Source: Lichenicoccus sp965213775 (GTDB taxonomy: Bacteria; Pseudomonadota; Alphaproteobacteria; Acetobacterales; Acetobacteraceae). Taken from it: a DNA stretch of 64,000 nt. This document shows, one piece after another, positions 9,641 through 17,754 of the stretch. The first letter of the stretch is position 1, and every line of letters starts with the position of its first letter. Below the pieces are notes generated by a model. The model had not been told where the DNA came from. It did not search any database and saw only the letters and a list, made by a program, of their open reading frames with translations. The stretch lies in the NCBI GenBank assembly GCA_965213775.1, contig CBDCAC010000004.1, positions 744,001 to 808,000 on the forward strand. The letters are read 5' to 3'. A program made the position numbers and the translations under genes.

Positions 9641-10570
9641 TTACGAGAGTTTCACGTCCAATCTGGCCTGTAAGTCGACCGAGCTTTTGAGGAATGCAAC
9701 AAAAGCCTTGAGCGCCGTTGATTGGTGGCGGCTGGCTGGGAAGTATAAATATAACGTCTCCATCGACGTGGACCAGTGAGGCAACACGCGCGATAGTCTG
9801 CCTGATGCAACAAGATTGCTGGTACTGTCCAAGGGCGCGCTCAAGATACCTATACCTCTGACCGCCAGTTCGATCTGCGAAGCGAGATCATGGACGATGG
9901 TCACCGATCTCGGTACGATCTCGACGAGGTCGTCGTCCGATTTCAGCCGCCATGGGATGATCGCCCCGGTGCTCTGACTTCGGCACATCATCGCGCGGTG
10001 GGCAAGGAGGTCCGCAGGCGCGTTAGGGACGCCCCGCTTCTCTAAGTATTCTGATGATGCGACCAGGATCGCTTCTGTGGGCGGCGCGATGGGCAAGGCC
10101 ACCATATCCTGCTCGAGCAAACTGCCGTAGCGGAGCCCCGCGTCGTAGCCCTGCTTGACGATATCGACGAGCCTGGCCTCGACCGCGATCTCAATGTCCA
10201 CGGCCGGATAGGCATCCTGAAACGCGACCAGAACCGGCGCGATGAGAAGTTCGAAGGGTGCGCGTGGCATCGTCAGACGGAGCGAACCCGCCGGCCTGCC
10301 GCCACGACCCACCGCGTCGTCGGCGGCCTGCCTGAGCATGGAGAGGGCGGGCGCCGCACCGCGAAGATATTCCTCGCCGACGTCGGTGAGGCTGAGGCTG
10401 CGTGTCGAGCGACGGAACAGCGTCGCCCCGAGTCGCTCCTCGAGACCCCCGACCGCTTGGCTCACCGCCGACGGCGAGATGCCGAGGCGGCGCGCTGCAG
10501 CCGAGAAGCTACCCGCCTCCGCCACCGTGACGAACACCGGCACGCCCTCGAGCACATCCCTCTGCCGCAT
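9641..10570 (-). CDS. LysR-family transcriptional regulator
   Basis: 309 residues. The N-terminal winged helix-turn-helix (residues 6-65: FVTVAEAGSFSAAARRLGISPSAVSQ, given here as a motif spanning 13-38) is followed by the LysR substrate-binding domain (about 92-300). It resembles the subgroup that represses or activates divergently transcribed neighbours. It is divergent from the epoxide-hydrolase-like gene starting at 10791, with about 220 bp between, so it probably controls that gene and the downstream exporter. The ligand is unknown. Confidence 0.92.
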   Translation of the reverse strand: MRQRDVLEGVPVFVTVAEAGSFSAAARRLGISPSAVSQAVGGLEERLGATLFRRSTRSLSLTDVGEEYLRGAAPALSMLRQAADDAVGRGGRPAGSLRLTMPRAPFELLIAPVLVAFQDAYPAVDIEIAVEARLVDIVKQGYDAGLRYGSLLEQDMVALPIAPPTEAILVASSEYLEKRGVPNAPADLLAHRAMMCRSQSTGAIIPWRLKSDDDLVEIVPRSVTIVHDLASQIELAVRGIGILSAPLDSTSNLVASGRLSRVLPHWSTSMETLYLYFPASRHQSTALKAFVAFLKSSVDLQARLDVKLS

Positions 10571-10790
10571 CGACCCGCCGTTAAGCTGTTCTTACAGCCC
10601 TATGCACGATTATGCGGCTATTCGCGAGAGGCTGACCGTCTTACGTCGGGGCATTCCTACCATCTGCGATCGATCTGCTGGCCGGGCATCTTCCGCTCAA
10701 CTCGGACCGATCCTCGGCCGGTGTTCGGTCATTCTGGCTAACGGCGGGTCCGCCGCACTGCCGCGCACAAGCTGGGGAGCGCTCGCCATC
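10571..10790. promoter_or_regulatory. divergent promoter region, LysR / hydrolase
   Basis: 220 bp between the LysR gene (minus) and the alpha/beta hydrolase (plus). By LysR convention the regulator-binding site and both promoters should be here. I cannot name one convincing T-N11-A box. A GGGGAG sequence about 12 bp before ATG 10791 serves as ribosome-binding site. Confidence 0.45.
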
Positions 10791-11795
10791 ATGCCGACCT
10801 CGAAGACTTTGCAGACGACGCGGCACACGACGCACTACCTTGAGTCTGGACCAGCCGACGGTCCCCTGATGATGTTTCTCCATGGCTGGCCCGAGCTAGG
10901 GATCGTCTGGCGGGCGCAGATGGCCGCGTTCACCGCGAAGGGCTGGCGGTGCATCGCCCCCGACATGCGGGGCTATGGCGGCTCATCCGTTCCGGCAAAC
11001 CTCGCCGCCTACGCGCACGACGAGGTGGTCGCCGACATGGTCGAACTGCACGACCATCTCGGCGGCAAGCCGGCGGTATGGGTTGGCCATGACTGGGGCA
11101 GCGTGCTGGTCGGTGCGTTCGCGGCGCATAAGCCGAAGCGGGTCTTGGGCGGGGTGCTGGTCTCGGTTCCATATTTCCCGACCGCCAACGCGTTGCCAAC
11201 GCTCGTGCCGATGGTCGATCGGACGATCTATCCCGCCGACGAGTATCCTGACGGCCAGTGGGACTATTACCGCTGGTACACCACGCACTTTGCCACGGCG
11301 ATCACCGACCTCGACGCCGACAAGCGGTCGTCGCTCGCCTCGATCTACCGGCGCGGCGATCCCGCCGCCTTGGACAAGCCCGCCGAAAATGCGAAGGTGA
11401 CGAAGAAGAGCGGACGCTTCGGCGCGGCGCACCGCGCCCCGCCGACCCAACCGGACCCGGCGCTATGGCCGGCGACAGATTTCGAGTCACTGGTGCGATC
11501 GTTCGAGCAGCATGGATTCCGTGGACCGTGTTCGTGGTATCTGAATGATGCCGCCAACATCACCTACATGCGCAGCTCACCGAATGGAGCGCGGCTTGAG
11601 ATGCCGGTCTTGTTCGTCAACGGTGACTGGGACCAGATGAACAGCATCGTGGATAACCGTTACGGCGAGCCGATGCGCGCCGCCTGCGCGGACCTGACCG
11701 TCACGAGGCTGAATGGTGCACACTGGCTTCCGCTGGAGCTTAAGGCAGAGCTCGCCGACGCGATCGGCGACTGGATTGGAGCGAAGAAGCTCTGA
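10791..11795 (+). CDS. alpha/beta hydrolase, epoxide-hydrolase-like
   Basis: 334 residues. The HGWPE motif (31-35) forms the oxyanion hole typical of epoxide hydrolases. The nucleophile elbow GHDWGS has Asp101 instead of Ser, and GAHWLPLE near the C terminus carries the catalytic His. An Asp nucleophile points to epoxide hydrolase or haloalkane dehalogenase chemistry rather than esterase. The ATG at 10791 was chosen over upstream in-frame codons that would run through the divergent promoter. It is followed 15 bp later by the EamA transporter gene, forming a two-gene unit probably regulated by the LysR protein. Confidence 0.87.
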   Translation: MPTSKTLQTTRHTTHYLESGPADGPLMMFLHGWPELGIVWRAQMAAFTAKGWRCIAPDMRGYGGSSVPANLAAYAHDEVVADMVELHDHLGGKPAVWVGHDWGSVLVGAFAAHKPKRVLGGVLVSVPYFPTANALPTLVPMVDRTIYPADEYPDGQWDYYRWYTTHFATAITDLDADKRSSLASIYRRGDPAALDKPAENAKVTKKSGRFGAAHRAPPTQPDPALWPATDFESLVRSFEQHGFRGPCSWYLNDAANITYMRSSPNGARLEMPVLFVNGDWDQMNSIVDNRYGEPMRAACADLTVTRLNGAHWLPLELKAELADAIGDWIGAKKL

Positions 11796-11810
11796 CAGGG
11801 AAACATCGAC

Positions 11811-12797
11811 GTGCCATCGCCTGCGCGCACGACCTCGGCGCTTATCATTGTCGGCGTCGGCTGGACATGGTTCTACAATGGCGCGAACTTCCTCGCCTTC
11901 AAAGTCGGCGGTGACGCGTTCCACCCGCTGATGCTGGCCGCGCTGCGGTTCGGAATCGCGGCGCTCGCGGTCCTGCCTGTCGCCACTTGGCGATGGCGTC
12001 GACGTCCCGCTTCCATACGCGAACTCGCCGGCGCGGCGCTGCTCGGGCCGGTGATGCTGATTGGGAGCCAGACGATGGCGATATGGGGGACGCACTTTCT
12101 CCCCGCCGGTGTCGCGTCGGTATTCGGCTCGGCCGCGCCGGTGTTCCTCCCGCTGTTCGCCTGGCTGTTCCTTCGTGAGCTGCCGGGACGACGGCAGGTC
12201 GCAGGTATAGCCCTCGGCCTTGGCGGCTTGGCCGCGATGGCGTGGCTGTCGTCGTCCGGGGCCGGGTTCCGGCCGATCGGCGCGGTCATGACGCTCGTCG
12301 CGTCCGCGACGTGGGCGGGGGGCTCGCTTGTCGCTGCGAGGCTTCGGATGCCGAAGGATCCGATGATCAGCCTTGCCGCACAGCTGGTGCCGACCGGCAT
12401 TGCTCTCGGCCTGACCGTTCGGCTCGCAGGTCTCACGGCTTCGTTCGACCCGACCTTGGTCCCGCTGCAGGCTTGGATGGCGCTCGCCTTCCTGATCGTC
12501 GCGAGCACGTTGGTCGGCTACGCGGTGTTCCTGGCGCTGAACCGCAGTTCGTCGCCCATCCTCGCCAACAGTTTCAATTACGCCGCACCTGTGATCGCGC
12601 TCGGACTCTCTGCCTGGCTGCTCGGCGAACCTGTCGGGTGGGGCAAGGCCGCCGCCGCCGGCGCGACGCTAACAGGGGTGGCGCTCATGATTGGCGGTCG
12701 ACGGACCGAGGAACCTCGCGAACGGCGCACCGATCCCGGTCCCGCTCGATCCCAAAGCCACGCACATGACAGCGCCCCGCAAAGGAGCGGTGAATAG
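11811..12797 (+). CDS. EamA/DMT-superfamily transporter
   Basis: 328-residue inner-membrane protein with about ten hydrophobic helices arranged as two EamA repeats (about 8-145 and 155-290). The first repeat has the typical WGTHFLPAGVASVFGSAAP run, and the second ends with LLGEPVGW. The family exports metabolites or amino acids. The start is GTG at 11811, preceded by ACAGGG. A basic tail of about 30 residues after the last helix is cytoplasmic. It shares a transcript with the upstream hydrolase; the substrate is unknown. Confidence 0.87.
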   Translation: MPSPARTTSALIIVGVGWTWFYNGANFLAFKVGGDAFHPLMLAALRFGIAALAVLPVATWRWRRRPASIRELAGAALLGPVMLIGSQTMAIWGTHFLPAGVASVFGSAAPVFLPLFAWLFLRELPGRRQVAGIALGLGGLAAMAWLSSSGAGFRPIGAVMTLVASATWAGGSLVAARLRMPKDPMISLAAQLVPTGIALGLTVRLAGLTASFDPTLVPLQAWMALAFLIVASTLVGYAVFLALNRSSSPILANSFNYAAPVIALGLSAWLLGEPVGWGKAAAAGATLTGVALMIGGRRTEEPRERRTDPGPARSQSHAHDSAPQRSGE

Positions 12798-13049
12798 AAA
12801 ACCGTGCCGATGTGGCTGGCGCGACATCGTCAAACAGTTCGTTCTTCCGAAACCTGTTCCCGATTGGCCTTTCTCGAAATGGTCAGTTTCACATGGGGAA
12901 ACCGGAATAAAGCGGGTAACCACGTGACCGCTTTCGGGACGAGACATCATGCGCGGGTATGGCGTGGTTGGGTCGAAAACTGCCATCATGTAATCGGCAG
13001 CGAACATTCGCTTCCCGCTATCTCCCGCTCCATAGCTGCCTGTCCGCTT
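12798..13049. other. intergenic, no gene recognised
   Basis: About 250 bp between the EamA gene and the hsdM remnant with no supported gene. The base composition is less GC-rich than the genes on either side, consistent with decayed or foreign DNA. Confidence 0.4.
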
Positions 13050-13399
13050 CCGGCAGATCCACCACCTAAAACGCGCAGCGACCGAGCGAAGCCGCGCCAC
13101 GGCAGTCTCCAGCTCATCGGCGATTTCTGCTGCAATCTCTGCGGGCGGCGGCAGGGCGGCGGCAGGGCGGCCGGGTTGGTAGCTTTATCGTCCTGAAGCC
13201 ACTGCAGGTTCAGGTCGGCGCGGTCCCGGCTGACGAGGTCAGCTACGGGAAAGCGCCGCCACCGGTCCTGCTGCTCATGCTCCTGACGGGTATGCCGGTC
13301 GCGTAGCCGGGCCAGGGTCACGAATTCGGCCAGGTCGGACTGACGCAGTGGGCGTTCCTTCAGCGTGAACCGGTTGTTGGTGCGGAGGTCGTAGACCCA
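13050..13399 (-). pseudogene. hsdM: 3' remnant of type I restriction-modification methylase (hsdM)
   Basis: The minus-strand reading from the IS edge is VYDLRTNNRFTLKERPL, then RADLNLQWLQDDK, which is the conserved end of HsdM (known sequences read YDLRTN.HFTLK.NPL and RDK.NLDIFWL). At about 13150-13165 a slip in a tandem CCGCCCTG run shifts the frame; the other frame continues AEIAADELETAVARLRS-like, as expected for the HsdM C terminus. The rest of the gene is missing, cut exactly at 13400 by the IS6 terminal repeat. No hsdS or hsdR is present nearby. Confidence 0.8.
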
Positions 13400-14287
13400 G
13401 GCTCTGTTGCAAACTTCGTCGCCGTGCGTTGGGATCGGCTCCGTGCGGGGAAGCGGGTCATGTCGGACTTCAAGGGGCGTCACTTCGAGGGCGAGATCGT
13501 GCTCTGGGCGGTCCGGTGGCATTGCCGCTACGGGTGAGCTATCGCGATCTCGAGCAGATAATGGGCGAGCGCGGCGTTTCGGTTGACCATTCGACGATCT
13601 ACCGCTGGGTTCAGCGGTTTGCACCCGAGATCGAGAAGCGGCTGCGCTGGCAGTGGCGCGGGCCGCGTCCGACGAGCTGGCGGGTCGACGAGACATACGT
13701 GAAGGTCCGCGGCAAGTGGGCGTATCTCTATCGAGCCCTCGACAAGCTCGGGAACACCATCGAATTCTACCTCTCGCCGACGCGCAACACGGCGGCGGCC
13801 AGGCGCTTCCTCGGCAAGGCGTTGAATGGCCTCAAGGACTGGGAGAAGCCGTCCGTCATCAACACGGACAAGGCGCCGACCTACGCCGCCGCTCTTGCCG
13901 AGCTGAAGAAGGAGGGCAGGTGTCCAGCTGACACACTGCATCGGCAGGTCAAGTAACTGAACAACGTCATCGAGGCCGACCACGGCAAGCTCAAGCAGCT
14001 GATCCGGCCGGTCCGAGGCTTTAAGACGCTGAAGACGGCCTACGCCACGATCAAGGGCTTCGAGGTGATGTGCGCGCTCCGCAAGGGACAGGCATCAGCC
14101 TTCAACATCACCCGCGATATTCGCGGCGAGGCCCGCATCGTCGAGCGCGCCTTCGGCCTCGGCGCCTCTGCCCTGGCCGAGGTCGTCCAGTTTCTCGACG
14201 AGCGGATCCAGGTCAAAACGACCTGAAAGCCAAAACGACGATCAACAGCCGCATTCGCGGCTCTCGGCCACGCTTTGCAACAGAGCC
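13400..14287 (+). mobile_element. IS6-family element, 888 bp, inactive
   Basis: Bounded by perfect 14-bp inverted ends GGCTCTGTTGCAAA (13400-13413) and its complement (14274-14287), the classical IS6/IS26-type terminus. It contains one transposase gene with a frameshift and a stop. The 8-bp flanks differ (TAGACCCA on the left, GTTCTTGC on the right). So the element no longer sits in its original insertion site; it joins an hsdM fragment to a resolvase fragment, as IS6 deletions or cointegrates do. Confidence 0.93.
13460..14226 (+). pseudogene. IS6-family transposase, disrupted
   Basis: Reading from ATG 13460 gives MSDFKGRHFEGEIVLWAVRW, typical of IS6 transposases, then a missing base at about 13537 shifts the frame. 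Translation resumes as VSYRDLEQIMGERG and continues through the DDE domain (WRVDETYVKVRGKW; TDKAPTYAAAL). A TAA at 13954-13956 replaces the expected Tyr codon (HRQVK-stop-LNNVIEADHGKLK), and the frame is open again to the stop at 14224. Two independent lesions make the enzyme non-functional. Confidence 0.9.
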
Positions 14288-14435
14288 GTTCTTGCAGCCC
14301 TGGCCGATCCATGCTCCGGCCGGAGCGCACGTCGGTGAACACTTTGATCGCGCTGGCCTGCATCAACCGCTTGGTCTGGCCTGCGACGTCCTGGTCGCCG
14401 GTCGAAACGCTGGCGTAGCCCAGAATGCCGGTCAT
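14288..14435 (-). pseudogene. N-terminal stub of serine recombinase/resolvase
   Basis: From ATG 14435 the minus strand reads MTGILGYASVSTGDQD, then VFTDVRSGRSMDRPGLQE. This is the start of a Tn3-type resolvase/invertase (GYARVST.DQ with the catalytic Ser, and the later RPGL motif). It is cut after about 49 residues by the IS6 element. The catalytic domain is incomplete, so it is a relic, probably from a Tn3-family transposon or plasmid resolution system. Confidence 0.78.
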
Positions 14436-14437
14436 CG

Positions 14438-14599
14438 CGTCTCCCAAACGGTCCACTGCCGATCGGCCCGGAAGGCCGCCAGAGTATGTTCAATGAACTT
14501 GCGGACTCGATCTACGCCAAGACCGCTCACAAGGAGGAAGCATGACAATTGCTGAGCTTCCTGGCGTCGCCGCGGTGTGAAAGCATCGTCGGTCAGTAC
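14438..14599 (+). pseudogene. interrupted ABC sugar-binding protein, left part
   Basis: The plus-strand frame reads LPIGPEGRQSMFNELADSIY, then AKTAHKEEA, a TGA stop where Trp is expected (14543-14545), then QLLSFLASPRCESIVGQY. This is the C-terminal region of family 1 extracellular solute-binding proteins (..EEAW..L.FLASPE.Q.IVG..GVVFPA). It is interrupted at 14599 by the composite element and resumes in the same frame at 44837 (GVIFPAIATVTR). The N-terminal two thirds of the gene are absent; the resolvase stub begins instead. Confidence 0.85.
14592..14599. repeat. 8-bp target-site duplication, left copy (GTCAGTAC)
   Basis: GTCAGTAC lies directly outside the left IS6 copy and is repeated at 44829-44836 directly outside the right copy. 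Eight bp is the IS6-family duplication length. Confidence 0.9.
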
Positions 14600-15576
14600 G
14601 GTTCTGTCAGCGCTCGCGCCAGACAACCGAACGTTCCTCATAAGAGCTTGCTGGGTCACGCGTTCTGCATGACCCCGAGCGCAACGCGGGCACTTCTTGC
14701 GAAGCGGAAGAGGCGGAGGGACGCAGAGACGGCCTGGTTGTGACGGCGTTGAGGACGGAGAAGGTTGCGGAGTTCGCCGTGCTCGCAGCAGAAGCGGCCG
14801 GCCGCGTCATGGCTCTTGAAGCCGCGCATGCATCGGATCCGGCCCTTGATGCCGCGATGGTCCTGTTCAAGCCGGTTGTTGAGGTAAGCGCTGGTGCGAT
14901 GCTGGACGGTCTTGCCAAGCACGCTGCGGATCGCCCTCGGGTAGGAGCCGTGGCCGTCTGTCGTCACCCGCTCGGGCTTGTATCCCATGACTGCTCGCGC
15001 CGAGCGGAAGAACGCCTTGGCCGCCTGCATATCGCGGCGCTCGCTCAGCAGCGCGTCGATCAGGTTCCCGTCCCGGTCGATCGCCCGGTAAAGGTAGCAC
15101 CAGCAACCGCGGACCTTCAGGTAGGTTTCGTCGACATGCCAGCTCACGCCGGATCCGCGCCGCGTGCCATGCCGGTGCTTGCGCAGCGCGTCGCCCATGA
15201 CCGGCAGCAGCTTCGTCTCCCAGTCCCGTACGGCCTCATGGCTCACCTCGATCCCACGTAGTGCCATGATCTCGCTCAGGTCGCGCAGGGTCAGGCGGTA
15301 GCGGAGCCGGCAGAACACCACGAAGGCGATCACGTCGCTGGGCAGGCAGGTCCGGTTCAGCACGCCGGCGCTGCGCTCGTTGAACTGCCGTCCGCAGGTC
15401 CGGCAACGGAACCGCCGATAGCCGCGAGCCGTGACCTCCCGCCGCTCCGTCACGGCTGTAGACCCACAGCACACGCAGTTCATCCCGATATCCCGCCCCA
15501 CGCCATGTTTGACGACGCTACGTCAGCCACCTAACGGCCACCAGATCCATCCACTGGCGCGAGGGCTGACAGAACC
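14600..15576 (-). mobile_element. IS6-family element copy A, 977 bp
   Basis: Terminal inverted repeats of about 22 bp: GGTTCTGTCAGCGCTCGCGCCA on one end and GGTTCTGTCAGCCCTCGCGCCA on the other differ at one base (each shown here is the end at 14600 and 15576 respectively). It carries one transposase. Its sequence differs slightly from copies B and C, which encode identical proteins. It forms the left boundary of the composite transposon. Confidence 0.93.
14656..15501 (-). CDS. IS6-family transposase with N-terminal zinc ribbon (copy A)
   Basis: 281 residues from a GTG start at 15501, or 275 from the ATG six codons later. The N-terminal zinc ribbon has CVCC and CRTC cysteine pairs (about 9-36), followed by a helix-turn-helix and a DDE domain with Asp124 (WHVDETY), Asp182 (TTDGHGSY) and Glu212 (NRLEQDH). 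All catalytic residues are present and the frame is open, so it may be active. It differs from the B and C proteins at four residues near the C terminus (KSHDAAGRFCCEH and LRLFRFARS). Confidence 0.93.
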   Translation of the reverse strand: MGRDIGMNCVCCGSTAVTERREVTARGYRRFRCRTCGRQFNERSAGVLNRTCLPSDVIAFVVFCRLRYRLTLRDLSEIMALRGIEVSHEAVRDWETKLLPVMGDALRKHRHGTRRGSGVSWHVDETYLKVRGCWCYLYRAIDRDGNLIDALLSERRDMQAAKAFFRSARAVMGYKPERVTTDGHGSYPRAIRSVLGKTVQHRTSAYLNNRLEQDHRGIKGRIRCMRGFKSHDAAGRFCCEHGELRNLLRPQRRHNQAVSASLRLFRFARSARVALGVMQNA

Positions 15577-15774
15577 CGATCGGTCGGCTCGAGGTGCTCG
15601 ACCGGGATCGATGCCAGCTCCTCGCCGCGCAACGCGCCGGCAAAGCCGACCAGAATGACGGCGCGGTCGCGCAGGCCGCGTTGATCGCCCCCGATTGGTG
15701 CAAGCAACCGGCGTACGATGCTGATGGAGCGCCTGCACGAGCTTGAATGCGCCATCCTGCTCGGTATGGCGCTC
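15577..15774 (-). pseudogene. tyrosine recombinase/integrase fragment
   Basis: The minus strand reads RRLLAPIGGDQRGLRDRAVI, then LVGFAGALRGEELASIPVEH. This matches the start of the catalytic domain of phage-type integrases (GLRDRALLL.G.ALR.SEL), including the first catalytic Arg in ALRGEEL. The remaining catalytic residues are lost, because IS6 copy A cuts the gene at 15577. The N-terminal part is also not continuous. Confidence 0.75.
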
Positions 15775-15896
15775 GCGGGGCTGATGGAGCCCGAGATGGC
15801 GTAGCCGGCGCCCACGGTGCTGCGGAAGCGGCCGTGATGGTCCCCCGATTTTGCGGACACCTCTGATATGCTCCTTGCGGGCGAGGAAGGTGTCTG

Positions 15897-16223
15897 ATGG
15901 CGAAGACGAGACGAGAGTTCACGCCCGAGTTCAAGCGTGAGGGCATAGCATTGCTTGAGAGCAGCGGTCGGCCGCAGATGGAGATCGCAGCTGAGCTCGG
16001 GATCCAACCGTCGATGCTGAGGCAGTGGCGGGCGACCTTGAACGGGGCGGCCTCACGGCCTCGACCAGGAGCGTCACCAGGCTCGATCCCAGCAACCCCG
16101 GTCGCTTCTCCGTCCGATCAGGCGACCGAGATTGCCAGGCTTCGTCGTGAGCTCGACCGCACGCGCATAGAGCGCGACGTGCCAGAAAAAGCGATCGGCA
16201 TCCTCGCTGAGATGCCGAGGTGA
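15897..16223 (+). CDS. IS3-family OrfA (helix-turn-helix protein)
   Basis: 108 residues starting MAKTRREFTPEFKREGIALL, with a homeodomain-like helix-turn-helix (about 8-55: AAELGIQPSMLRQWR) and a C-terminal leucine-zipper-like segment (ATEIARLRRELDRTR). This is the usual OrfA that fuses to OrfB by frameshift to make the transposase. It looks intact and overlaps the start of the orfB frame, but its partner is broken. Confidence 0.88.
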   Translation: MAKTRREFTPEFKREGIALLESSGRPQMEIAAELGIQPSMLRQWRATLNGAASRPRPGASPGSIPATPVASPSDQATEIARLRRELDRTRIERDVPEKAIGILAEMPR

Positions 16224-17258
16224 GGTTCCGTTTCATCGAGCAGTGTCATGCGACATCCAAGGAGCAGGCCGGTAGCGACAGGCGGACCCATCCACCCCGA
16301 CGTGCACTTCTTCCCGCAAGCCCTTTTAGGGTCTTACGAAACCCGACGAACCGGGAGTTCAGGTGGATGGGTGTCAGATGTCGCTCGCGGCTGGCTGCCC
16401 GGTGTCGCCTGACAGAGCAGCATGCGCGCACCTGGCCGGTGCGTCTCATGTGCCGCGTGCTCCAGGTCTCGCCGGGCGGCTACTACGGACGGCGGTCTCG
16501 TCCCGAGAGTATCCTATCGGCTGCGAACCGTCAGCTATTGGAGGGTGTTTGCCGCATCCATGCCGTCCATCATGGGCGCTACGGCTCGCCTCGCGTGCAT
16601 GCTGCTCTGCGAGCGGAGGGCCGATCTGCGAGCCGTAGACGTGTGGAACGTCTGATGCGCTGCTACGGCATCCGGGCTCTCGCCGGCCGCCGTTTCCGGC
16701 CCTGCACAACCGACAGCCGCCATGACCTGTCAATCGCCCCCGAACCTTCTCAAGCAAAAGCTTCCGGCCTCGGTGCCGAACACGGTCTGGCTCGCCGACA
16801 TCACCTGCCTGCCGACAGGCGAAGGCTGGCTCTACCTCGCAGCCGTGCTCGATCTCGCGACCCGCAAGGTGGTCGGCTGGTCGATGCGCGATCCCATGCG
16901 CACCGAGCTGACGACAGCCGCACTCATGATGGCCGGGCAGCGGCAGAAGCCGGCTGCCGGCCTCGTCTGCCACTCCGATCGCGGCAGCCAGTATGCCGTC
17001 GAGGCCTGTCGCAGGCAGCTCGCCGGTATTAACGCCGTCCCGTCGATGCGCCGCACTGCCTGCTGCCACGACAACGCTCCCATGTAGAGCTTCTTCCACA
17101 CCCTGAAGGTCGAACTCGTCCACCAGCGACGATGGGCGACCCGGGACGAGGCCCGACGCGATCTGATCGCCTCCCTCGAAGGCTACTATAACCGGCAGCG
17201 CATCCACTCGGCCCTCGGCTAGATCAAGCCGGATCAGGCCGAGCAGGAAGCGAGCTAA
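16220..17258 (+). pseudogene. IS3-family OrfB transposase, disrupted
   Basis: It begins VRFRFIEQ, is interrupted by an in-frame 171-bp insertion, and resumes HARTWPVRLMCRVLQVSPGG. A one-base insertion near 16740 shifts the frame, after which the integrase core reads NTVWLADITCLPTGEGWLYL and CHSDRGSQY. TAG at 17084-17086 replaces the expected Glu after DNAPM. A further TAG at 17221 replaces Tyr in SALG.IKPDQ, and the end is TAA 17256. The catalytic Glu region is therefore not translated. Confidence 0.88.
16244..16414. mobile_element. 171-bp MITE-like insertion in IS3 orfB
   Basis: The ends TGTCATGCGACATCC (left) and, inverted, TGTCAGGCGACACC (right) belong to imperfect inverted repeats about 50 bp long; the inner arms share ACCCATCCACC. 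It is flanked by a 6-bp direct repeat GAGCAG (16238-16243 and 16415-16420). Removing the insert and one repeat restores FIEQHARTWPVRLM, the normal OrfB sequence. It encodes no transposase. The 177-bp total is a multiple of three, so the frame stays open across it. Confidence 0.78.
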
Positions 17259-17289
17259 ACCCCATGTCCGTGAAACTGGGGGAGGATCA

Positions 17290-17470
17290 CCAGGCTCACG
17301 TTTCCATTCATAGAACGCCCGCGCCGGCACGATCGCCCGGCGCTTGGCGTAGGCGTCTCGGAAACTCGGCATTACCGAGCTCACGGAACCGGGAGGATAC
17401 AGCTTCGCCTCAGGATCGAGGCCGTTAGGGTGGTCGATCAGGACGGCGAGCGTGAAGACGCGGCTGGGAC
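17290..17470 (-). pseudogene. SRAP (YedK/HMCES-type) fragment
   Basis: The minus strand reads PSFRDAYAKRRAIVPARAFYEWKREP, split here as PSFRDAYAKRR plus AIVPARAFYEWK at about 17296-17369. This is the hallmark of SOS-response-associated peptidase-like proteins, which protect abasic sites in single-stranded DNA. The IS3 element cuts it at 17290. Upstream sequence to about 17470 is open but not convincingly SRAP, and the N-terminal catalytic Cys is not seen. Confidence 0.6.
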
Positions 17471-17754
17471 GGAGCTGGGCTTCCTGAAGATGATCGCGTC
17501 TATAACTAACCCATGTGTGACTTCTGACGAGCCCAATACTCAAGACGCTGCGCAGACCGATCAAGCGCCTGAGACGACAGAACAGCGTCTTGCCCCGCGA
17601 AGACAGCATGTGGCGTATCTGGTGACGAAGCTCGAGATCAGGACGCGCGTAGTTCGCGGCAGAGTGTCCGGCCTTTTAGCTACATCAGGGACCTATTGGA
17701 ACTAGAGCCATGCCGGCCCAAATAGGTTCCGTTCGGATGTGATAGAAGGTTGAT

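Larger units (their letters stand above)
15835..17289 (+). mobile_element. IS3-family element, inactive
   Basis: Imperfect inverted ends: TGATGGTCCCCCGATTTTGC on the left and, read inward on the other strand, TGATCCTCCCCCAGTTTCAC on the right. It contains orfA and a broken orfB, itself carrying a 171-bp insertion at 16244-16414. The right end abuts a fragment of an SRAP gene. The exact ends are good to a few bases. Confidence 0.85.

Noticed and set aside
10242..10790. N-terminal extension of the epoxide-hydrolase frame
   Set aside because: It runs through the LysR gene and divergent promoter without conserved sequence; ATG 10791 is the sensible start.
14459..14659. Minus-strand frame resembling a LysR C terminus
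   Set aside because: The plus strand reads as the sugar-binding protein tail and matches across the insertion, which explains the sequence better.
16446..17609. 387-residue minus-strand frame across the IS3 element
   Set aside because: Most of it is antisense to IS3 orfB; only the SRAP-like part after 17290 has support.
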